Of a stretch of 64,000 nucleotides of DNA, positions 54,748-64,000 are shown piece after piece. The notes under the pieces were generated by a model. That model did no database searches and was not told where the DNA came from. It worked only from the letters and a program-made list of their open reading frames with translations. Numbering within the stretch: position 1 is the first letter of the stretch; every line of letters starts with the position of its first letter. Origin of the DNA: Crotalaria pallida (taxonomy: Eukaryota; Streptophyta; Magnoliopsida; Fabales; Fabaceae). The position numbers were made by a program, and so were the translations under genes. Where the stretch lies: positions 73,685,501 through 73,749,500 of the forward strand of contig CM075652.1 in the NCBI GenBank assembly GCA_037953625.1, in the 5' to 3' direction.

Positions 54748-57700
54748 TGTAACAGCCCGGTTTTTCGGAAACCAACATAACTGGCTTTTATTTATGAAGG
54801 TTGCAAAAATGAGGCCATTTTTTTTTAAACATTGTTGTAACATATTGTTGAAGGGTTTGAGAACATTTTTCAACATTCTCTTTCGAAAACCGAGTTGTTA
54901 CTTGAGCCCAACTCTTTTACTTTGTTTATCAAAAACGTTTTATTAAGCAAACGGTTTAATTTTAACTTAAACCCCTTTCATTCGTTGCCCAAATAGATCT
55001 TAAGTATACTTCATAAAAGAGTGTCGTCATAAAAGTCGGGCAGGATTCCGAATGATTACAGTGCAGTAATAGTTCATCACTTTGGTAATCCTGGATACAA
55101 AACGTTTCCTACAATTCGGACTAACTACGCTAATCTTAAGCTACCCTATCGATGGCAATCGGGTGGAGGTCTTCCTTCTTCTTGGATCTTCTCTTCGCCT
55201 TTGAAGATGAAGCTGTCTCTCTTTCTCTCCTTACATTATCATTGCACTCCAGCTTCGCTTTGTTTCTGGTGGTATAATTCCACCGTTTCTCATACCGCTC
55301 CTTTTCTCTGTAGCTCCTGTATCCTCGAACAGTGACTTGTCTCAAGCACGGCCCCAAGTCTGCACCACTCAACTGATGTTTTGGGTCGGGAATTACGATC
55401 TGAGTGTGGCCAGTCCATACCCAGCCTCTGGCAGTTCGCTTCCATCCTCTTCCATATTTGCTCCATGTGGTGACATCCATACAACACTCCATCTGCCCGT
55501 TGGGATACCAGCGACACCGATGCGCCAACGAACAGGAGAGAGTAAGCATTCCAGACGCGTAGCGTCGACGGTGTGGAATTACGGTAGGCAAGATAATAGG
55601 GCACACACGCAATAACACCCAACACATACAATCAACATGCAACATATTATCATTCGCATTATTTCACTTTATTCTTACTCATTACTGTTTCCTTTTCAAT
55701 CCTCCACCTTTCGTTTCTCCTCCCATACATGGGACTTACTTTCTTTTCCACATTTTCATTCTCAACCTCTTTCTCAATCTCTTTCTCATTTCTACACTTC
55801 TCAGACTCTCAGTCTCAAAATTGTGTTTCTTTTATTATGGTGTTTCATTGATTCATAACCACCGATGATCAAGGGATTCAAGGATCATCGAGGCATGCGT
55901 TTCTTTCGGAGTTAGCACTCATATCTCAAGCCTACATCTCCTCGGCCATCCATCCACCTAGTTGGAAGCCAACAAGAGTACAGGACCTTTACCACGCGGG
56001 CATGACAGCTGTCCAACAAATGGCTCCAAGCCAGGAGGTCTCAGCCTCAAACATAACATATAACATAAAACACATTGCCCCGTTCCAGTCCCTCTCCACT
56101 GTTGTAGACTTGCATCGAGGGGGCGACAGTATGTTTCTAGTGGGCCCGCAGAACTTGCCACGGCATTGAACCCAGTCCCCACCACGTTAGTGCGCCACAT
56201 GTGGAGTTCATTCTGCCTAGAAACATACTCTAGACTTCTTGACGTTTCACCGTCATCGTCCTCCCCTCCTGCAATCCCCACCTGAGTATCCGCAGATACC
56301 CATAGTATCTTCCTCTCCACTACTTCGGTTAACTCTCATATCTCACCAAGTTTGCGTTTAATATCTTTTAAAAGTCTTTTATTTAATTAACCTAATGGTC
56401 GGCTCACCCTTCGTGCATCCCTTCAGCGAGTCCCGACCACTATCTTTCCACTTTCAAAATTACACATAGCTCAGAGCTGGGAGTTCCTCAATTTAATCAT
56501 ATCTCAATTCTCAAATACTCCTTCCAGTTACTTCGTCATCTCCCAATCTCCCTTTTTATCATAATTCACAAAATCTCCATTACGCAATTCTCCACAAAAC
56601 CACCATTACCAAAATTTTCACAGAATCATCTTTCACCAAAATACTAATCCAATTAGACTTTCTCAATTCTCATTTCGTAAAACTTTTCAAGACATTGATC
56701 CAAAACACTCTTTTGTAAAAATTCTTTCAAAAGGGTCATTTCATAAAAACTCCTTTGAAAAGTATTGTTTCACAAACTTCTTCAAAATTCCTTTCTAAAA
56801 CCTTTTTCCAAAAATTCCATTTCAAAAACCCTTTCAAAAGCTTTGGTTCACCAACCCTTGTTTAAAAGCCATTTTCACAACTCAAAAATTCCTTTTTCAA
56901 AACTCTTTTCCAAATACTTTTTGTGCTGAGCGCTAGTGGAGGAGCAAGCCCCGCTCAACACTAGCTCCCAGACTAAAACCAGGAATAGAGGAGCTCAGCT
57001 CAACTCAGTTCACTCCTCATCTCAACATCATACTCCCCAGCTCTGGCTCTTTCTCAACATTATTCTCGACTTTCTTTCCGGTCAACTCATATCTCTCTTT
57101 TACACTCAATCTCCTATTATCATTCTTATTCCTTATCGCACTATCACTTCCAACCTATATCTTCTCAATTCTTTTGATATACTTTCATCCTTTCTATTTT
57201 AAGACGTACAAACGTCCAACAATAATTTCTTCATTGTTAACAGGAATAAGCACTATTAAACAGAATTAAATAAAAGCATACCACAACAAACAACATCACA
57301 CAATAGCATGGGGGTCTTTGTCACCTTCATATAAGCAGCCACACAATTCATACAATTGCTGCTTATACTACTGACTCCGACCACCAAGTTCTGATCTTTG
57401 AGATGATACGGAACGTCCTACTAAATCACCTAGCTACCACGATGTCTTAGGGAAAGCTTCTCTCTCACCTGAGGTCCAACTGTTGAATGGGTGCTCTCCT
57501 TGAAACCTTGTGCTGCCATCTGCCCCAACCTCTTTTCTTTATCATGCCTCATATTAAAGAAAACATTTTACGTTATTGACTTATTAGAGGAAAACTTTTC
57601 TTAGATTCATACTTGTCCTTTTTCTTTTGTTGGGAAACTTTGAAAATTATAACCAAAACCAACTATCACTTTAAAAATCCATGTTTTAATCATACAACAA

Positions 57701-60700
57701 GCTTTGGGGCAGCCATGAACATAACTAAAAATCTCAAGTAAATCAAATCAATTTTCTTAAAACAACTTGTTTCCAAGACCGTTCATGCACAACAACCACA
57801 ACAAGCAACACTTAATTTATTTGAAGCACTTAAATAATTTAATCATCAAGCAATTATGCATCCGCACCTAATTCATTTTCGTCAGACACTTATGCATTAC
57901 AAGCATTCATAAACCAAATTGAGTCAAGTCCTAAACCAAACACATCAACATTTATTTCCGTGCATATTTCATTCATGCAATTAGACTCCCTTTACCTATC
58001 TAGACCACATACCCGAATGGAAGCAAGGAAAAGAAATCAAATATCACAATTAATCAACTCGATTTATTTTAAATATCAAAATTCTACTTCTTCTTAGTCT
58101 TAACCGAATACATGTAAGCACACACACATAAACACATATTCATTCAAACGCACACTCTTCTAAGATTAATTTAACTTATTCATTTATCCCTCTTTTTTCT
58201 AAACAAGGAACCGAATGGAAAATGCACATCCTTAACACAAGTTCATGCAATTGAATTCTCTGAATCCTATTTAAAGTACTTGACTGAATAAAGAAAAATA
58301 AATAGGACATCACACATTAAATCACATGAAGTAACTCATTTTATTTTAGGCATTTAAACTCTACTTTCTTTTAATTCTAACCAAAACATATGAGCACACA
58401 CACTCACTCATGAATTCACAACACTTAATTAATTTAGTTTATTTATTTCATTCCTTTAAATATACTTATCCCCTTTAAATTATTTCATTGAAAAGAGGTC
58501 TTAGGTTAACTAACACACATAGACCGAATGTTATTGTGATAAAGCAAGGTCAAATGTTCATCATACATGCATATAGATCATAAGGCAAAGCAAGGATCAT
58601 TTTCTAAAATCTTATTTTCTCATTTTCTTGGTAAACCGTGAGCTTCACAAGAGACTTAGCAAATAGTAATTCAATTTCTTAACATAATAAAGTCAAGAAT
58701 TGTGTCAAAGTCTTTTATCCCTTAAGGAGAACACATGCATGCACTTAAGATTCCTAAGTGAAGCAATCTTCAACATGTGTACAAGTAAAATGATAATCTA
58801 GTATAGTTCCTAGGCTAGACCGAATGATGGTATGCAAGGGGAACAAAGCCTTATAATTTATTTTCTACATGCAAGTGCCTAACTCATGAATCATGTCATG
58901 TAAAACATCATTTTTCCCTTTTTAGTCATCAACCGAATCATGGTCACATATACACGAAATCTTGTTTCGATTTAAAAATTGTTTTTAAATCTTGATAGGT
59001 TAATTTTCCTTTTAGAATCCGTGACATGCATACAAAAGATCAAGATTTTATTTTCATTTTAAATATGCAAATCCGAGCCCCATGTTTTTTTTTTCAAAAT
59101 TTAACATAGATCAAGGCATGCCCAAGAAAACAAAAACATAACTTAGATTCAAGTCTTTAAACAAACCGTGAAGATCAAATTGGAAAAAAACATTTTTCTA
59201 AACATAAAATTAACATGAAGTCACTTAGATCAAATCAAAAACATCTAGACCTACTTCTTCCACTTACGGCCAAATCATTTAGCTCTTGGTTTAGTGGTTT
59301 ACAAGTTTATTCATCCACAAAAATACAAGATCCAAGTACAAGAAGAACATGCAAGGAAAGATAGGGACTATCAAGCCATAAAATCAACATGCATAGAAAA
59401 TCAAAGCAAAAATATGAACTTAATTATAACCTTAAACCAAAACCGTGACAAGAAAATTTACAAGTAAGAACTGAAAATCTCTTAACAACAACATTTAAGA
59501 TCAAAGTATAAAAATAACACACAAAACATTTTAAACCTCAAAATCACTCAAAATAGTTACATGTAGCACCAAATTGAATCAAAGTCCAAAATAAAATTCT
59601 TTACAACACCAAATGATTAAATCAAACTCCTTTTACCTTAGTTTCTAGTCTTAAGTCTTTAAATCTCTCCCTCTTCTCCTCTTGGATTTGTCTCGGCCTT
59701 CCTTCTTCTAGAGTTGATAGGTGATTTCCTCCTTAATCTTAAAGAGGAGGGTGATTGGGAAGAGGTATTGAAGAAGTTTGGGTTATGGATTTCCACTCTT
59801 CTTTCTTCTCTTCTTCTCACGGCTTTCACTCTTTCTCTCTAAGTCTTCAAGAGCTTGATGGTGCTCTTGAAGAAAATATGTTTGTGTTGGTGTTTGTGTG
59901 GGGAAGGAGAATGAATGAAAGAAATGAATCAAAGACATACACACACACATTCACGGTTTAAGAGCAAAAGCAAGGGATGGGATTTTTTTCCTAATTTGGC
60001 CTTGGTTCAAGGTGTGAAGGAAAGGGCAACTTGGACTAACCCCATTGGTTGCATGAAGTGGATCATTTCGGTGAAGGCAAGGGTGGAAAAGTCTCCACTA
60101 GGCTTATGACTCATCTTCCCTACTCTCTTCCTATTTTCTTATTTAAGTTTCATTTCCTTAATTCTTAAGGAAACCAATTCCACTTGGTCTTTCTAGTCCT
60201 AAGTTGGCCGAAACACATGCACACACACTCACCTACAATTTTACTTTCATGTTTATCATGGCAACACATAGCATGACCCATGCATACATTTTTACACCAT
60301 AAGCATGCACACAAATAACACCTTGAGGGCATCATATTTATACGGCATACATGCATCTATACCCACATACATTCACACATTCATGCATCACACATATCAC
60401 TCACATATATATATTCACGTACACTTACACATATGTTTTATTCTTTTTCAATAATTAAATTCCTCAAAATTTAGGTGTAATCATATATGCCAACACCGTA
60501 TATACACACAATTTCAAAATAAATCACAAACATTTTTTTTATAAAATCATTAAGTATCTAAATTTTCTCAAGAATTAGATTTCTGAATGTTGGACATTAG
60601 TTTTAGAAAACCCTTACTTTAAAATCATTCATTATCTTAAATCGTGAATTTTAAGAAAATCATTAAAGAAAATAACCTTTTAGAATACTTTTCTCAAAAA

Positions 60701-60751
60701 TAAATTCCTTTAGTGTTTTAATTTAATATGAGGAATTTTCGGGGTGTTACA
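54748..60751. mobile_element. Solo LTR, 6.0 kb (Tekay-like gypsy), inside outer Sirevirus gag
   Basis: It starts tgtaacagcccgg and ends ggggtgttaca; the duplication is AGTTT at 54743-54747 and 60752-60756. There is no gag-pol, primer site or second LTR. Parts of 55930-56330 and 57430-57470 resemble the Tekay 2 LTR (for example ccatccacctagt.ggaagc and atcttcctctccactacttcgg). It is therefore a related family with an even longer LTR. Small frames at 55136-57202 and 59755-60356 have no recognisable product. Low-complexity CA runs lie near 59935-59955. Confidence 0.9.
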
Positions 60752-61927
60752 AGTTTCACTTACATCGCTATCCTCGCTTTGTTCACATGATTCATCACTT
60801 GAACTTTCTTCTTCATCAACTAGAGCTATCAAGTTGAGAGTATCGACTTCTTCATCATCCGAAGAACTACTTGATGTGCTTTTCTTTTCCTCTTCATCAT
60901 CCCAAACGATGTATGCCTTCTTATGCTTTGAATTTTTCTTTTCTTTCTCCTTCTTCTTGAGATATTTAGAGCATGAGTACTTGAGATGACCGGATTTTCC
61001 GCATTCATGGCAAACCACTCCTTCTTTTGTTGTCTTGGTCTTGTAGTGTGGGGAATTCTTCTCTTTACTTTTGTCTTTGTTCAACCTTCCTTTTCTCCTT
61101 AGAAGCTTGCTAAAATTTCTTAGTAGAAGTTTCATCTCTTCTTCATCAATGTCCGAATCGGAATCTTCATTATCATTACTATCGGAACTCTCTTCCATTT
61201 TATATGAACTTTTGGCTTTAAGAGCAATTCCTTTTCTTTCCTTGTACTTATCCGACTCTTCATGCATATGCAAACGTCCAAGCTCCATTTCATGTTCTTG
61301 AAGCTTTCCGAAAAGTGTAGCTAAGTCCATGGTGTCCAAGTCCTTTGATTCAACAATTGCGGTAACCTTAGGTTGTCATTCCCTACTTAGACATCTTAAA
61401 ACTTTGTTAACAAGTTCACAATTCATGAAAGTTTTTCCAAGAGAAATGAGATGATTAATAATATGAGTAAAACGTTTTTGCATAATACATATAGATTCAT
61501 TAGGCAACATACGAAACAATTCATATTCATGCATCAAAGAATTTAATCTAGCACTCCTAACTTCACTAGTGCCTTCATGTGTGACTTGCAAGGTGTCCCA
61601 CATTTGTTTGGCATTATGACATTGGGAGACTCTAAAGAACTCATCATAAGATAGAGCGGAGGTGATGATATTCTTAGCTTTTAAATCATATTGAATTTTC
61701 CTTTTATCATCATCGGTACACTTATCTTTGGGGGTAAGTTGAGATACACCTTCTACTTCTTTTGAGGGAATATGAGGACCATTCTCAATGGCTTCACAAA
61801 TGTTCATGTCTATGGCTTCTATAAAAATTCTCATTCTAACTTTCCAATAAGCATAACCCTCTCCACCTAACATAGAAGGGCGGCTAATTGAAGCACCTTC
61901 ACCACCAAAGGGATTCGTAGAACCCAT
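60752..61927 (-). pseudogene. Outer Sirevirus gag, N-terminal part
   Basis: It starts at ATG 61927 (MGSTNPFGGEG). The capsid domain is like that of the inner Sirevirus (GYAYWKVRMRIFIEA, KNIITSALSYDEFF, LQVTHEGTSEVR). A TGA at 61376-61378 stands where the relative has Trp (REWQPKVTA), so TGG became TGA at codon 184. The frame then continues through an acidic stretch, the zinc knuckle CHECGKSGHLKYSC and a Ser/Glu-rich region until the solo LTR. The total gag length with both parts is about 594 codons, similar to the inner one (562). Confidence 0.9.
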
Positions 61928-61983
61928 TGTAGTTTCCTCAAGGATCTTAACGAAAAAGCTCTATGCTCGTGTCTTTCGACCGA

Positions 61984-61995
61984 GCTCTGATACCA
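61984..61995 (-). other. Primer-binding site of the outer Sirevirus (initiator tRNA-Met)
   Basis: The minus strand reads tggtatcagagc two bases after the 5' LTR, an exact 12-base match to the usual site. Confidence 0.9.
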
Positions 61996-61997
61996 AT

Positions 61998-63643
61998 TGT
62001 AAGAACTACAATCGGTGGGTGAAATAACTAGGAGAACACCTAGAAGGGAGGGTTGAATAGGTGTTAGAGAAACCTTGAAAGATTTTCGAAAGAAACAAAT
62101 TGAAACAATTAAAACAAATGATTTTTACAAAATACTTAAGCTCTTAATCGATTACGTTTTCAATTAATCGATTAACACCCGAAAGGCTTCAAATGGTTAA
62201 TCGATTAATACTTCAGTTAATCGATTAGTGCCAAAAGTTTGCTTTTGGTTAATCGATTAACACCTCCAGTTAATCGATTAATCACTGTTAAAACTGAAAA
62301 ATCACTTTTCAATTGAATACGAAAATTAATCAATTAACACGTATGATCAGAGATTAAGCAGAATTGATTAACACCAATATTCTTATTGATTACCTAGGTT
62401 ATGAAAATGATTTTCCCAAAATCAATTTGCACAATTAAGATTCAATTCAATCAATTATGAAAAACAATCTTTTCTAGGTTTTCAACCAAGAACAATATTG
62501 AAATGACTTGAATTTAAAGAGTTAAGGGAATAGAAATACTGCACAGAGATTTATCCTGGTTCACTCTCATCCACTTGAGAGCTACATCCAGTCCCCTCTT
62601 CAACCAAGAGAGATTCTTCACTATGAGGAATTAGAGTTCTCAAATTACAAGCAAATGCCTCTCAAGACTCCCTTCTTGATAGCCTCCAAGAGATACCACA
62701 CTCTTGTGTTGCAACCCTATTGAATCTAATCTAACCTCTTCCCTTGCTTGTTGATATCCCCACAACAAGTCTTCCAAATGCTTGATGATACCTCACACCA
62801 AGACTTCCAATTGCTTGTTAACACAACAAGACTTCCAAGATGACTTTGCTTGATGAACAACCACCAAGTCTTCCTTTGTTGTAGATAGCTTGCCTCCTTT
62901 CAATGATTACAACCAAATTGAAAACAATAACAATCCTATGAATCTCTTTCAGTAGCTATGAAAATATCAACATAAGAGATTCAAAGATTCTTGATCAAAG
63001 AATGTAAAAGTTAAAAGCTTTGATCTATGAAAGTGAGAGAGAATAGTGTGGCTTGATCTTTGTAAAATTGGATATGAAAGTTGTTCTAAAGTGTTCTAAT
63101 GATTCACAAAGATTAGGAAAAGGTTTTTATAGAATACCCAAAAGTTAGGAAACTTAAAAACTGATTTTGAGAAGTTAAAAACGTATTTTAAAAAACAGTT
63201 TAACAGGTCTTAATCGATTAACACATGGCTTAATCGATTAACCACTGTAACATGTGTGTTAATCGATTAATCTAACCCATTAATCGATTAGCCACTGCAA
63301 AATTCAATTAAAAACCTGTTTTCTCAAAACTAAACCTTTCCTTTCAAACCTTTAAGCCACCTATTGATTTTAGGTTAAGTGAAAACTTAAATTATGATAT
63401 AATCATGACCTTGATAGAGATTCACTACCCTCTAAAGACTCTACCCAAACTCATTAAAATAAAAGACTCAAACTAAAGATATTACAATTAAATACAAATT
63501 GAATCTTCATGAGCTTGCTCTCTCTTCATCATTTGTTGTTTGTTGTTGATTGATGAACTTCTTCATACTTGAGCTTGATCACAAACATTTGTAGCTTGTT
63601 CAAAAACTTTGTCATTATCAAAACATTGTCACTGGATCTAACA
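61998..63643 (-). repeat. Outer Sirevirus right (5') LTR, uninterrupted
   Basis: This 1646-bp copy served as the template for reading the three-piece left LTR. It has six ttaatcgattaa-like palindromes at about 62145-62285, four more at about 63210-63295, and a TATA-like box on the minus strand (ctataaaaac, 63123-63132). The four palindromes lie 80-170 bp upstream of the box in sense direction. Confidence 0.95.
63123..63132 (-). promoter_or_regulatory. Candidate TATA box of the outer Sirevirus LTR
   Basis: The minus strand reads ctataaaaac, conserved at 21703-21712 in the other LTR, with the palindrome cluster just upstream. The assignment is by motif and position only. Confidence 0.5.
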
Positions 63644-63980
63644 CCTCCCAACCAGGAGCATCACGTGGTGCCGGAGGAATGGTCTGTACATATCCAAACT
63701 GGCGCAGGACACGCTCCGATAGGTAAGCCACCTTCCTCTCTCCCAATCTCAAAAATCCTGAGAAGAGGTTGACCTCGGCAAAAGGGCGGGCCACACGGTG
63801 CTCAGGATCGTACGGTCGCCACCTCACCTGATCAATGCTAAGAGACTGAAGGTGCGACCTATAGTCCATGTGACCAGATGCCACCCCAAACCCCCACTTC
63901 AGAACTCGGGGTTGCTGTTCCTCGTACTCCTGTCGTGGGATGGCAGATCCTATAAAAGGAAAATACTCCTTTATCCAAGC
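63644..63980 (-). pseudogene. Plant mobile domain (PMD) protein, C-terminal exon fragment
   Basis: On the minus strand the exon begins at 63980 after a splice acceptor (aaatgcag); an in-frame TAA lies just upstream in the intron. It encodes AWIKEYFPFIG, then RWRPYDPEH, FSGFLRLGERKVAYL and SERVLRQFGYVQTIPPAP. These match the end of PMD proteins, often annotated in plants as serine/threonine-phosphatase 7 long-form homologues or aminotransferase-like. The Sirevirus insertion cuts the frame at the CCTCC duplication. The rest of the gene lies beyond the right edge. PMD domains are often carried by MULEs, and the truncated MULE at the other side of the insertion fits this. Function is unknown; here the gene is broken. 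Confidence 0.8.
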
Positions 63981-64000
63981 CTGCATTTAAATGCTTTCAT

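Larger units (their letters stand above)
8800..63643 (-). mobile_element. Outer gag-only Sirevirus derivative carrying four later insertions
   Basis: LTRs begin tgtaagaactac and end ggatctaaca, and the 5-bp duplication CCTCC lies at 8795-8799 and 63644-63648. Coding is on the minus strand. Removing the four inserted elements and their duplications leaves about 5.8 kb: two LTRs of about 1646 bp and about 2.5 kb of internal sequence. The internal part has an initiator-tRNA-Met primer site, gag, and several polypurine tracts as in Sireviruses, but no protease, integrase, reverse transcriptase or RNase H. Nothing between the gag stop and the polypurine region could hold pol, so the element is non-autonomous. 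By eye the LTRs differ at about 25 of roughly 1640 aligned sites plus one 10-bp indel. Confidence 0.92.

Noticed and set aside
55136..57202. Frames of 88-169 codons inside the 6-kb solo LTR
   Set aside because: Several overlap on opposite strands, none has a known motif, and related LTR sequence in Tekay 2 is non-coding.

Overview
This is plant nuclear heterochromatin: a nest of LTR retrotransposons with no intact host gene. Chromodomain Ty3/gypsy (Tekay/Del type), Athila-like and Sirevirus-type Ty1/copia elements together point to a flowering plant, most likely a eudicot. A legume is plausible from the style of the families but cannot be proven from the window.

Layout. Positions 1-3476 are the right part of an LTR that starts outside the window; it carries seven copies of a 58-bp repeat. 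Positions 3477-8799 are a dead Mutator-like (MULE) transposon, split by a 3.1-kb solo LTR (4062-7146, target duplication GTTAT). Its transposase (7365-8799) has four in-frame stops. Positions 63644-64000 hold the end of a plant-mobile-domain (PMD) gene on the minus strand. MULE and PMD were adjacent until a Sirevirus derivative inserted between them (8800-63643, duplication CCTCC).

The Sirevirus derivative is about 5.8 kb once later insertions are removed. It has 1.65-kb LTRs and codes only for gag. It was hit four times: by Tekay element 1 (9139-20901, 3.5-kb LTRs), by Tekay element 2 (22215-46156, 5.2-kb LTRs), by a gag-protease Athila-like element without polymerase (46758-54073, LTRs almost identical), and by a 6.0-kb solo LTR (54748-60751) inside gag. 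Tekay element 2 in turn contains a full-length Sirevirus (31190-39905). Every junction was resolved by eye to a 5-bp duplication: AAGAT/AAAAT, CACTG, AGAAG, AGTTT and CGATC. Nesting is four levels deep, and all elements with coding regions lie on the minus strand.

Coding state. Tekay 1 gag-pol has one stop plus a changed protease active site. Tekay 2 gag-pol has three stops plus the inserted Sirevirus. The inner Sirevirus pol has two frameshifts. The outer Sirevirus gag has one stop, one frameshift and the solo LTR. Only the Athila-like gag-protease frame (1008 codons) is unbroken.

Most interesting signal. The LTRs of three different Tekay-like families each carry an array of 10-12 short hairpins. 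Within an array the loop or the leading motif is constant, while the stem changes from unit to unit and keeps its complementarity. In the 5.2-kb LTR the inner-stem mismatches become G-U pairs on the element's own RNA strand. This suggests a structured RNA in the untranslated leader, although it was seen only by eye.
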